A stretch of DNA of 12,243 nt from JBBSHS01 sp038232515 (lineage in GTDB: Bacteria > Actinomycetota > Acidimicrobiia > Acidimicrobiales > JAUJNH01): the NCBI GenBank assembly GCA_038232515.1, contig JBBSHS010000073.1, forward strand, positions 1 to 12,243. Direction: 5' to 3'. Position 1 is the first letter of the stretch, and every line of letters begins with the position of its first letter. Below, piece by piece: positions 1 through 7,081 of the stretch. The notes under the pieces are model-generated. The model was given only the letters and a program-made list of their open reading frames with translations. It searched no databases and was not told the origin of the DNA. A program made the position numbers and the translations under genes.

Positions 1-1
1 A

Positions 2-118
2 TTCGCACTCGGGGGTAGCGGCAGCTACCGGGTCCGCCCCGTCCACGTCGACGATCTGGCCCGGCTGTGTGTGGACAAGGGTGCCGAGCGACATGACAGC
101 GTGACCGACGCCGTCGGT
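2..118 (+). pseudogene. 3'-truncated fragment of an NAD-dependent epimerase/SDR-like protein (partial at left edge)
   Basis: The frame starting at base 2 encodes SYRVRPVHVDDLARLCVDKG followed by ...VTDAVG. This closely resembles the PVHVxDLAxL...DAVGPE segment of atypical short-chain dehydrogenase/NAD-dependent epimerase proteins, where it follows the catalytic region and precedes the C-terminal helices. The expected continuation after DAVG (GPE, then a helical tail) is missing. The frame instead runs without a stop directly into the blaI-like gene. A second frame from the ATG at 138 to the TGA at 260 (about 40 residues, containing HHPRLVPIFVRLAPVLGYY) looks somewhat protein-like and could be a frameshifted remnant of the same C-terminus. 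The gene therefore looks like a broken 3' end, but its upstream part lies outside the window. The family resemblance is from motif recall only. Confidence 0.45.
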
Positions 119-213
119 CGCGGCGTTCGGTTCGCGCATGTCTGCGAACCGCATGGCCATGCACCATCCTCGCCTCGTGCCCATCTTCGTCCGGCTCGCG
201 CCGGTGCTCGGCT

Positions 214-228
214 ACTACACTGTGCACC
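214..228 (+). promoter_or_regulatory. possible autoregulatory BlaI-type operator overlapping a -10-like hexamer
   Basis: ACTACA-CTG-TGCACC lies about 38 bp before the blaI-like start. Its left half matches the reverse complement of the TGTAGT half-site variant in the dyads found before the other island genes. Its right half keeps only the central TG and one outer position. A -10-like TACACT overlaps at 216-221; no convincing -35 is seen. BlaI/CopY repressors usually repress their own operon, so the location is sensible, but the site is much weaker than those at 7446, 10760 and 11911. Confidence 0.3.
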
Positions 229-265
229 AGGTCGCAGCTGCGACCATGCCTGGAAGGTGATCAGG

Positions 266-634
266 ATGGCCAAGGCCCCGATGGGAGAACTCGAGTCGGC
301 CGTCATGGACGTCCTGTGGGACGGCGGCGGGTGGATGACACCGGGTGAGGTCCACGATGTGCTCGAGACCGAACGGCCGTTGGCCTACACGACGGTGATG
401 ACCATCCTGGTGCGCCTGTGGCAAAAGGACAGACTGCGTCGCCAGCGCGATGGGAGAGCCTACGCCTACAGCCCGGTGCAGACCCGGGAGGAGTACGCCG
501 CTTCCCGGATGGGCCAGGTCCTGGTGGGCGCGGGTGACCGGCCCAAGGCCCTGGGCTTCTTCCTCAAGTCTTTGGCGCCCGCAGATCGCGCCCAGCTGCG
601 CCGCCTGCTCAGCGACCGTTCCGCCAAGGACTAG
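266..634 (+). CDS. BlaI/MecI/CopY-family transcriptional repressor
   Basis: This 122-residue protein has the whole BlaI/MecI/CopY (penicillinase repressor) winged-helix fold at the family's usual length. Motifs visible are MGELESAVMDVLWDGGGWMTPGEV (helices 1-2, approx. residues 5-28, two short blocks), the recognition helix LAYTTVMTILVRLWQKDRL, and the wing RRQRDGRAYAYSP, followed by a helical dimerisation tail. The ATG at 266 is chosen because GGAAGGTGA (252-260) is an excellent Shine-Dalgarno and the protein begins exactly where the family does; the frame is open upstream but encodes an unrelated epimerase remnant. In the family, the dimer sits on dyad operators and is removed by proteolysis triggered by a BlaR1/MecR1 membrane protease, or responds to copper (CopY). 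No CxC metal-hook like that of CopY is present at the C-terminus, so protease-controlled derepression by the next gene is more likely. It is the best candidate regulator of the dyads at 7446, 10760 and 11911. Confidence 0.93.
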   Translation: MAKAPMGELESAVMDVLWDGGGWMTPGEVHDVLETERPLAYTTVMTILVRLWQKDRLRRQRDGRAYAYSPVQTREEYAASRMGQVLVGAGDRPKALGFFLKSLAPADRAQLRRLLSDRSAKD

Positions 635-667
635 GCATGGCGGCTCCTGGCGTGGACAGCTATTGAC

Positions 668-1606
668 ATGGGCCTCCTATTGGTCGTGGCCGGGCTCGGC
701 CTGCTCGGCCTACCCGGGCTCACGGTTCGCTTCGGGCGGCGGGTGACGCCTGCGGAGTGGTCTCGAATGTGCAGCTTGGCTCTGGCCGTCGGGGCGGTGG
801 CGGTGGAGGCTGGAGCACTGCTGTACGCGCTGCCAACGGTGCTCCGCGGCGTCGGCGTCCCGGCCCTGGCCACTATGTGCGAGCGGGTCCTGGCCGCGTT
901 CCTGCCTGGCAACCGGGCCGCCGGATGGGCCGCGGCTGTTGTCGCGCTCACGATTCCCTTGCTGGCCCTGCTCGGATGCCGCCGCGCTCGACTCACCTAC
1001 CGCACGGTACGGGTAGAGCGTGGCCTGGGCGAGCACACCCAGCTGGGTGATTTCGAGCTGGTCGTGCTTCCCACGAAAACCCTTCTGGCCGTCAGTGTGG
1101 ACGGGAGCCCAGGCCAGATCGTGCTGTCGCAGGGGATAGTGGAGGCGTTGTCGGCCGATCAGCTCGCCTTGGTGCTGCGCCACGAGGCGGCCCACCTCGA
1201 GCTCGGCCACCAGCGCACCCTGCAGATGGCCACCGCCCTGGACTATGGGTTCGTCGTGTGGCCTCTCGTCCGGCGCAGCACGGCGGCGTTGCGGACGGCT
1301 CTCGAACGCTGGGCCGACGAGGCCGCTGCCGGCGAGCACCCGGACCAGCGTCAGCTCCTGCGTTCGGCGCTCCTGGGCGCCAGTGGGCTGTCCATCGGGG
1401 CCGAAGTGGCGGCGTTCTCTGCTGCCCAGACGGTGATGGAGCGTCTGGACGCCTTGGCGCAGGAACCCCCCCGGCCCACGTTGCTGACCCGGGGAATGCT
1501 CTACCTACCCGGGGTGGTCTTTTTGGCCGCCCTGCTCGTCGCCGTGGCGGCGTGGAGCGGCGAGGTCCGCATGCTGGTATCCATGGCTGGACGCTGTCCG
1601 GCGTGA
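668..1606 (+). CDS. M56/M48-type membrane metallopeptidase (short BlaR1-like)
   Basis: This 312-residue integral membrane zinc protease starts 33 bp after the BlaI-like gene, certainly in the same operon. The catalytic HEAAH motif is at residues 172-176 (LRHEAAHLELGHQ), and a third-ligand candidate Glu lies in LERWADEA (about 213). Hydrophobic segments lie at about 1-18, 36-58, 84-104 and a final one near 271-296. BlaR1/MecR1 proteins normally carry a large extracellular penicillin-binding sensor domain after the last TM; here the protein stops right after it, so there is no beta-lactam sensor. Many actinobacterial BlaI partners are short like this. The expected role is to cleave or trigger loss of the neighbouring repressor upon an envelope or metal signal; the signal is unknown. 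The SD is weak (GGACAG), consistent with translational coupling to the upstream gene. M48 (HtpX-like) is the alternative family; the BlaI partner favours M56. Confidence 0.88.
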   Translation: MGLLLVVAGLGLLGLPGLTVRFGRRVTPAEWSRMCSLALAVGAVAVEAGALLYALPTVLRGVGVPALATMCERVLAAFLPGNRAAGWAAAVVALTIPLLALLGCRRARLTYRTVRVERGLGEHTQLGDFELVVLPTKTLLAVSVDGSPGQIVLSQGIVEALSADQLALVLRHEAAHLELGHQRTLQMATALDYGFVVWPLVRRSTAALRTALERWADEAAAGEHPDQRQLLRSALLGASGLSIGAEVAAFSAAQTVMERLDALAQEPPRPTLLTRGMLYLPGVVFLAALLVAVAAWSGEVRMLVSMAGRCPA

Positions 1607-1609
1607 TCG

Positions 1610-1650
1610 GCCCGACGGACGACGCCGTCGGACGTCGGGCGTCGGGCTTT
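1610..1650 (+). terminator. candidate intrinsic terminator after the blaI-M56 operon
   Basis: GCCCGACG (1610-1617), just after the stop codon, can pair with CGTCGGGC at 1640-1647, immediately followed by TTT. A second identical CGTCGGGC copy at 1633-1640 offers an alternative shorter hairpin. The T tract is short, as is common in GC-rich actinobacteria. Confidence 0.5.
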
Positions 1651-1821
1651 CCGGTGGTCGGGCGAAGCGCGCTCACGGGCGCCTGGTCAACCTTGTGGGC
1701 GTGCCCTGTCGGCAAGTTCGGGTCGAACCAGGCATCGCTCCCGTCGGATCCCCATCGACTGATCCGCCCTGGCCTGATCGGCATGCGCCTGGTGGCCGGT
1801 AACCCGAGGTCGGCGGCCTCT

Positions 1822-3726
1822 TCAGGCCGGGGGATAGCGGAAAGTACGGTCGATCACATGGCCCACATCGACCACCCGCTCTGAGGCGATGCGCCCCTCG
1901 GGGTCGAGCCTCATGGTCACCCAGATCCGGTCGCCGGCCACGTACAGTCGCAACCCGGTCGCGGCATCGTCCAAGGGCTGGATGTCCTCGGCCACCCCCG
2001 AGGCGTAGGGCTCGGCGTCGATGAACTGCTCGCCGGTCACCGCGATCTCCGCTGGCGCCGGCACCGAGTCGGGGCCGCTGGACGTCACTTCGGTGACGTC
2101 CAGTCGAGGTACCGCCCGCATGCGCTTCACCAGGGCACTCAGTAGCTCGGGCCGAGTGGAAGGCGAGGAGGACGGGAGCATCGTGTCGAAGGTGCCCCCC
2201 TTCCAGCCCGGTGCCGAGGCGGCGACCGACAAGCGGGTGGCGCCAGGCGGGAGCGCCAGGCGCTGGGTGAAACACCCAGGCCCGCAAGGCCGGGCCAGCA
2301 GGCTGGCCTGTCGGCCGTCGGGGAAGATGGCCTCCATATCGGCTCGCGCCCTGGGCTTGGGACCGTCAGGGGGGATCACCTCGACCTGGAGCTGCCCGTC
2401 GCCCGCCGCCACGGCCACGGTGAGAATGCCGGCCAAGCCGGCGTCATGGAACACAGGTCCAGCCAAGGGCTCCGGGCCGAGCAGGTTCGCCGCCGCGCTG
2501 GTCTGTACCGGCGGGGCCACGTTGACCAGCACGGCAGTCAGCAGGAGCACGATCATGGTGGCCCCGGCCTCCGCCTTGGCCACCCGCCCGAGCCGGGCCA
2601 GCTGGGCCCGGCCCAGCCCTGACCACCGCGCCACCACGGCCAGGGCCAAGGCCACCGCGAACAGCACACTCTTGGCCACGATGAGGCGGCCGTAGCCGCT
2701 CGTCCACAGGTCATTCCAGTGGGGGACGAGGCGGAGGGCGGACACACCTCCCGCCACGGCCAGCACGCCCACCAGGGGCAGGGCCAGTCGGGCGTAGGCC
2801 CGGGCCCCGACCAAGGCGTCGGGCGCTGAATCTCGTCGACGCACCAGGCGGGTCACCAGGTGGGCCAGCGCCCCCACCCACATCGCCCCGGCCGTGAGAT
2901 GGACGGCGTCGACGGCCCAACCCAGCGCACCACCGGCGGTGGCGGCGTGACCCCTCGCCGACCAGGCCACGCCGGCGGCGACCGTGGCCACCAAGGCCGG
3001 CTCGGCCCGGGGGGCCCAGGTGTTCAGGAGGCAGGCCACGCACATCAGCGCCAGGACCACACCTACGGCCGCGGTCCCGCCGCCCGTTGTGGCGCCGGCC
3101 CGGCTCATGTCCAAGATGTAGACGACGGCGGCCCCGAGCGTGGCCGCCAGCATGCCGGCTCGCACGCCCATCGAGCCAGGGGCCACCGACCGGTCGACGA
3201 CGACGGCCGTGGCCAGACCGCCGGTGCCAAGGGCCAATCCGACGAAGAACAGCCAGCTCGCCGCCACCCGGACGGCCGGCGGGCGGGCCCGCGCTTGCTG
3301 GGGACCGGGCAAATGGCCGGCACCGGCCCCGACGGCGAAGGCGAACTCCCCGTCGGACTCATGGTCGTCATCCGCCACGACGTGCCAGTGGACGACGTAG
3401 ATGCCGTGCTGGCGCTCGACCAGCATGGCCCGCAGGACACGACCGCCTGATTGGCGTTCCGCCCGTAGCTGGCTGTTCGCAGCACCGCCGACGTTCAGTG
3501 AGATCGTGGTGCCTCCCTCGGCCACCGGCTCACTGAACTGCAGCCCGACGGCCTCGGGGGCGCCCGAGAGGCGAGCCCCCTGAACGGGGTCGGTCCGGAC
3601 CAGATAAGCGTGGGCCTCGGCCCGACCGGCTCCGAGTACCAGGGCGGCACCTGCCAGCGTCACCGACAACAGCCCGCACCGCACTGCCCGGGCGCCAACT
3701 CGTGGTGCAGGCCGTCCGACCGGCAC
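1822..3726 (-). CDS. CopC-CopD fusion copper protein with C-terminal FixH/YtkA-like and LolA-like domains
   Basis: An exported copper-binding domain is fused to a polytopic membrane domain. Numbering here is from a longer in-frame TTG start at 3879 (685 aa). The signal peptide ends ...GRAEA|HAYL, so the mature protein begins with His90. Together with ADDDHE (Asp171/His173) this gives the His1/Asp/His Cu(II) site of CopC. CopC spans about 90-185 and includes the FSEPV motif. The CopD domain (about 203-457, many TM segments) contains DAVHLTAGAMWVGALAHL. A FixH/YtkA-like beta domain (about 485-568) carries CGPGCF. The last about 100 residues resemble the end of a LolA-like fold. I chose the GTG at 3726 because it gives an Arg-rich n-region of normal length; GTG 3684 or TTG 3879 are possible, and none has a strong SD. 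It is the last gene of the leftward cluster, 121 bp after the preceding one. Role: periplasmic copper binding and copper import or handling. It has an intact reading frame, unlike its paralogue at 8496-10471. Confidence 0.88.
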   Translation of the reverse strand: MPVGRPAPRVGARAVRCGLLSVTLAGAALVLGAGRAEAHAYLVRTDPVQGARLSGAPEAVGLQFSEPVAEGGTTISLNVGGAANSQLRAERQSGGRVLRAMLVERQHGIYVVHWHVVADDDHESDGEFAFAVGAGAGHLPGPQQARARPPAVRVAASWLFFVGLALGTGGLATAVVVDRSVAPGSMGVRAGMLAATLGAAVVYILDMSRAGATTGGGTAAVGVVLALMCVACLLNTWAPRAEPALVATVAAGVAWSARGHAATAGGALGWAVDAVHLTAGAMWVGALAHLVTRLVRRRDSAPDALVGARAYARLALPLVGVLAVAGGVSALRLVPHWNDLWTSGYGRLIVAKSVLFAVALALAVVARWSGLGRAQLARLGRVAKAEAGATMIVLLLTAVLVNVAPPVQTSAAANLLGPEPLAGPVFHDAGLAGILTVAVAAGDGQLQVEVIPPDGPKPRARADMEAIFPDGRQASLLARPCGPGCFTQRLALPPGATRLSVAASAPGWKGGTFDTMLPSSSPSTRPELLSALVKRMRAVPRLDVTEVTSSGPDSVPAPAEIAVTGEQFIDAEPYASGVAEDIQPLDDAATGLRLYVAGDRIWVTMRLDPEGRIASERVVDVGHVIDRTFRYPPA

Positions 3727-4000
3727 GGAACTTGACGGGTGGCGGAGTGAGCCGGCGGTCGTGCCGGCACCGCCACGCGCGGTCTTCCGAAGCCCCAGGA
3801 GGACGGGCGCCGAGGCCGGGGGGGACAGGAGTGTCACCAGTGGGGCGACCGTGCTGAACACCACGTGCTGTCGTTGCAAGGAGCACGCTTGGCGGGCGGC
3901 CAGGGATGATCAAGGCGGCGCTCATGAGCGCGCGAGACATGGTGAGAGCGGGCGGTGGCGACCGTGGCCTCATCGCGTCCTGCTCCCTGCCCGTACGGTG

Positions 4001-4426
4001 TCATCTCGTCGGCTCCGTTCGGGTGCGGTCCAACGCGGCCAGGAACAGGGCCAGGGCGGTCAGGAACACCAGGTACCAGGTCAGGTTCCGTCCGGGGACG
4101 AAGTGGCTGGAGATGTGACCCAGGAAGATGTCCATCCACCGCTGGTGGGCCCGTCCAGCGATGAAAAGGACATCAGGGAACATGGCCACCAGGTGGGCGA
4201 CGACAACCCAGACGAGCGGGTATGGCACCGCACGACGGGTGCGAAGGGTCATGGCGGCCATCACTGCCAGCGCCGCGCTGGCGCCTACGAAGAAGTGGGT
4301 GAACCAGTGGAACCTGGCGTCGTGGCCCCGATACGACAGATAGAGGCCGACCTCGATCAGCACGGCAATGACACACCAAAGGCACAACCGCAGCGATTTG
4401 GAGGCCCTGGCCAGCGCCACGGTCAC
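4001..4426 (-). CDS. small integral membrane protein, His/Asp-rich (weakly YdjM-like)
   Basis: This 141-residue protein has about four TM segments. The GTG start at 4426 overlaps the TGA of the upstream redoxin-like gene (GTGA, 4-nt overlap), so the two are translationally coupled. Conserved-looking polar residues sit inside or next to the membrane segments: RFHWFTHFFVG near residues 37-47, then FPDV and HQRWMDIFLGHISSHF. This pattern of H, D and H pairs recalls the YdjM/PF04307 membrane-bound metal-dependent hydrolase arrangement (TH...PD...HR..), but the match is by eye and partial. Function is unknown. The position between a thioredoxin-fold gene and copCD suggests a link to metal or redox handling in the envelope. 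Longer upstream starts in this frame lie wholly inside the preceding gene and are rejected. Confidence 0.75.
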   Translation of the reverse strand: MTVALARASKSLRLCLWCVIAVLIEVGLYLSYRGHDARFHWFTHFFVGASAALAVMAAMTLRTRRAVPYPLVWVVVAHLVAMFPDVLFIAGRAHQRWMDIFLGHISSHFVPGRNLTWYLVFLTALALFLAALDRTRTEPTR

Positions 4427-4971
4427 GGCGTGGACCCCAGGATGGTGTCGATCTCGGATAAATCCTGGGCCACGCTGGGGTCGAGGGTGCGGTAGCGCAC
4501 CTGGCCGCGCGAGTCGACCACGGCGTAGCCCACCGGAGCACCGCCGCCGCGGGGTCGGCGCAGCCCGTAGGCATGGGAGAGCCGGGCCGCCGGGTCGCTG
4601 ACGGTGGTGGCCACTGGGCATTGGCCTGGTCCGGAGACCACGACCGCCACGTCGGCTCGTCGACCGAGGCGATCGTGTCCGATCCCCCGGCACAGCTCGG
4701 CGGAGAACTGAGGCCGGACGAAGAAGACCACGGCTCGGTGGCCAGATCGGGGTAGCCCGTTGGTGAGAGTGGGCGCGGGGATGGGTAGGCCATCGGCGTC
4801 CAGGAACCCGGGCCGCTGCTCGGCCGGGTCGGGATCGTCGAGCGGTCCTTGTTTGGCCTGGGCGACGACGAGAAGGGCCCCGAACACCATCGCCGTCGCC
4901 AGCCAGATGGCGACGAGGGCCCGGCGGCCGGGATGGGCGGCGGCGCGTGTCCCAGGTGATCCCACCGTCAC
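4423..4971 (-). CDS. membrane-anchored thioredoxin-fold (TlpA/AhpC-like) protein lacking a CxxC motif
   Basis: This 182-residue protein has an N-terminal anchor (about 18-39, ALVAIWLATAMVFGALLVVA) and a thioredoxin-like body. Strand VVFFVRPQFSAELC (81-94) occupies the usual active-site position, followed by a second Cys in GPGQCPV (118), the helix DPAARLSHAYGL, and the strand pair APVGYAVVDSRGQVRYRT. The latter is the classic cis-Pro plus ID.dG.i.y ending of peroxiredoxin/TlpA proteins. The standard CxxC is absent; Cys94 and Cys118 are the only cysteines and could form an atypical pair or a peroxidatic/resolving couple. GTG 4971 is used (GTG 4965 is also possible); the SD is poor. It lies 91 bp after the CsoR-like gene. 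A TATATGA hexamer-like sequence near 5004-4998 could be an internal promoter. It likely uses electrons from one of the CcdA-type transporters nearby (inference). Confidence 0.75.
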   Translation of the reverse strand: MTVGSPGTRAAAHPGRRALVAIWLATAMVFGALLVVAQAKQGPLDDPDPAEQRPGFLDADGLPIPAPTLTNGLPRSGHRAVVFFVRPQFSAELCRGIGHDRLGRRADVAVVVSGPGQCPVATTVSDPAARLSHAYGLRRPRGGGAPVGYAVVDSRGQVRYRTLDPSVAQDLSEIDTILGSTP

Positions 4972-5062
4972 CTACCGCGACTGGGGCGCCGGACCGTCAT
5001 ATACCACCGTCACGGCAATCGAGGAAGGGTCGTTGCCAGCTCGGGTTCGCCATGTCGTGTGG

Positions 5063-5361
5063 TCACGCCTCAGCTGCAACTCGAGACCGGGACCGGTGGT
5101 CTGCGTAGCGCCGCGCCTCCATGAGCTCGTCGACGATCTCGTCGGGGTGGCGCGGCGAGGATGGCAGCGGGCACACAGGTCTCCAGGTGGTCGCGCAGCA
5201 CGATGCGGCTGGCCCGCTCCACTGACCCCCGCACGGCCGAGAGCTGCTTCATGGCCTCGGGGCAACAGGCCTCGGTCTCCACCCATGCGGATCACGGCCT
5301 CGAGGTGGCCTCGGGCGGTCGTGAGCCGGATGAGGACGGATTGCTGGTGCCGGGTCTTCAT
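5063..5361 (-). pseudogene. CsoR/RcnR-family metal-sensing repressor, interrupted by two single-base frameshifts
   Basis: Three consecutive frames together rebuild a complete 98-residue CsoR-family (DUF156) protein. Frame one, from ATG 5361, gives SVLIRLTTARGHLEAVIRM. One extra base in the C run at 5282-5284 then shifts to a frame giving ETEACCPEAMKQLSAVRGSV and DHLETCVPAAIL. One extra base in the GGGG at 5144-5147 shifts again to DEIVDELMEARRYADH and a TGA at 5065-5063. In the rebuilt protein, Cys33, His58 and Cys62 have exactly the spacing of the Cu(I) ligands C36/H61/C65 of Mycobacterium tuberculosis CsoR. Length and tail are also normal for the family. The gene lies 52 bp downstream of the YHS-permease stop, in the same cluster, so it probably autoregulated that operon in response to Cu(I). 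The sequence on either side of both shifts is well preserved, so either the lesions are very recent or they are sequencing errors in G/C runs. Confidence 0.85.
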
Positions 5362-5413
5362 GGGTGTGCCTGCGATGGAGTGCGCGGAGCCTGGGAGTGG
5401 TTACACGGCGGTG

Positions 5414-7081
5414 TCACGACTGGTGCGAAGGCCCCGTGGCGCTGGGCGCAGCCCGGAAGCGGTCGGCACAGCCCTGGGAGCAGAACCGGTACACCCGGCC
5501 GTCGTGGGTTGCTATGGCGGCGGCGGTGGCCGATCGGACGTGCATGCCACAGACCGGGTCCACCTGGTGGACGTAGCCATTGGGGTCGGAGTCGAAGCGC
5601 TCGGCGCATGCGGGGCCACAGAACCAGTGGTCCCACCCCTCGTGGGTCCGCTGCGCGGTCGCCGTCGTCGGATCGACGGCCATGCCGCACACCGGGTCCA
5701 GCGCCGTGGCGTCGCCCCCGCCGTGGTCGTCCTCCGGCCCCACCGCGGCGCTCTTGCCGGGCTCCTCCATGCCCACCGGGCGGGCGTCCTTGGCGGCGAA
5801 GCGGTGCGGGTCGGCCATGAAGCGCTCCTGGCAGCGATCCGAGCAGAAGTGGAACGTCCGCCCGTCGTGGTCGGCCGACGCCGGGGCGTTGGCCGTCTGT
5901 ACCTGCATGCCGCATACCGGGTCGAGGGCGTAGCCCTGGCCGCCGCCCAACCGTTCCCGGTTGCGGTACAGGAGATAGAGGACGGAGAACACGGCCAGGA
6001 AGACGATGTTGAGGACGCTGGTGTAGTTCCAGCGGAACGATGTGCCCACGATCTGCTTGGGGCGCACGTTCGGGACCAGCCCGGTGGCACCGAAGAGGCC
6101 CTCGACGATGAGCCCGGCGGCGGCCATGACGGCCCAGAACACCACGAAAAGCCGGATCGTCAGCTTGGTCCCGTAGAACTTGCGGTAGATGAGGACCAGC
6201 GGCAGGGCGATGAGGTCGGCGAAGATGAAGCTGATCACGCCCCCGAAGCTGATCCCGCCCTTGTACAACGCCGCGGCCATGGGCACGTTGCCGATCGAGC
6301 AGACGAAGCTGACGAAGGCCACGATGGGCCCGACGACCACGTTCTCCAAACTGGTCCAAAAGCCGTGGCCGGTGAAGAAGACGAACCGGAAGACCGAGTT
6401 GGGCACGGCCACGGCGAGGAACCCGGCGACGGCGTAACCGACCATCAGCTCCTTTCGCAGCATGGTGAGGTCGGCCATGGTGTAGCTGGCCGCGTCGGCC
6501 CAGCCCGCCTTGGAGCGCAACTTGACCTTCCACGGCTGCCGCTGGAGGTCGGTGTCATCCTCGCCGTCCATGGCCATGCCGGCCATGTCATCGCCGGCGC
6601 CACGGGCGCTACCCGAGCCCAGGCGGCGCCGGGCGTCCTCGACCAGAGGGGACCGGAAGGCGAGCGCCCCCACCACCACGAGCAGCCCGATCATGATTGG
6701 GCCGCCGATGAACTCCGCGGCGGCGAACTGCCAGCCCATCAGGACCACGAGCACGATGCCGAGCTCGACCACCAGGTTGGTGGAGGCGAACATGAACACC
6801 ATGGCGGCGATGAAGTCGGCGCCCTTTTGGAACAGGGACTTGGCCATGGCCGTGGCCGCGTAGGAGCAGGACGAGGAGATCATCCCGAAGCCCGAGGCCT
6901 TGGCCACCGTGCCCGGGCGGTGATCGCCGAGGGCGCGGCGCATCTCGTCCCGGGACACGAAGGCCTGCACCGCCCCGGACAGGCCGAACCCCACCACCAA
7001 CGCCCACAGGGTCTCCCAGAACATGAAGAACCCTTCGCGCAACGACTGTCCGATGGTCGTCACGACGGTGGCGGTGATCAT
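5414..7081 (-). CDS. DUF318/ArsP-type permease fused to three C-terminal YHS domains
   Basis: This 555-residue membrane protein starts at ATG 7081 with a strong SD (GAGGAG) upstream. The permease half (about 10-375) shows the two characteristic repeats of the YraQ/ArsP family: SCSYAATAMAKSLFQKGADF (71-90) and, further on, CSIGNVPMAAALYKGGISFG (261-280), each followed by TM helices. The cytoplasmic-looking linker between them is rich in Met and Asp (DDMAGMAMDGEDD, 164-176), a possible metal-collecting loop. Three YHS domains follow at about 387-428, 462-503 and 508-546. Each has DPVCGM and a closing FCxxxC (Cys390/413/417, 465/488/492, 511/534/538). YHS domains bind copper and related soft metals and are usually attached to copper ATPases. 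The family effluxes metalloids or organoarsenicals in known cases; the substrate here is unknown, and copper is suggested by the context (CsoR and CopCD downstream). First gene of the leftward cluster. Confidence 0.9.
   Translation of the reverse strand: MITATVVTTIGQSLREGFFMFWETLWALVVGFGLSGAVQAFVSRDEMRRALGDHRPGTVAKASGFGMISSSCSYAATAMAKSLFQKGADFIAAMVFMFASTNLVVELGIVLVVLMGWQFAAAEFIGGPIMIGLLVVVGALAFRSPLVEDARRRLGSGSARGAGDDMAGMAMDGEDDTDLQRQPWKVKLRSKAGWADAASYTMADLTMLRKELMVGYAVAGFLAVAVPNSVFRFVFFTGHGFWTSLENVVVGPIVAFVSFVCSIGNVPMAAALYKGGISFGGVISFIFADLIALPLVLIYRKFYGTKLTIRLFVVFWAVMAAAGLIVEGLFGATGLVPNVRPKQIVGTSFRWNYTSVLNIVFLAVFSVLYLLYRNRERLGGGQGYALDPVCGMQVQTANAPASADHDGRTFHFCSDRCQERFMADPHRFAAKDARPVGMEEPGKSAAVGPEDDHGGGDATALDPVCGMAVDPTTATAQRTHEGWDHWFCGPACAERFDSDPNGYVHQVDPVCGMHVRSATAAAIATHDGRVYRFCSQGCADRFRAAPSATGPSHQS

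Noticed and set aside
14..29. GGTAGC-GGCA-GCTACC hairpin
   Set aside because: It lies inside the epimerase fragment's coding frame (Gly-Ser-Gly-Ser-Tyr) and has no T run or nearby promoter; short perfect hairpins are expected in GC-rich DNA.
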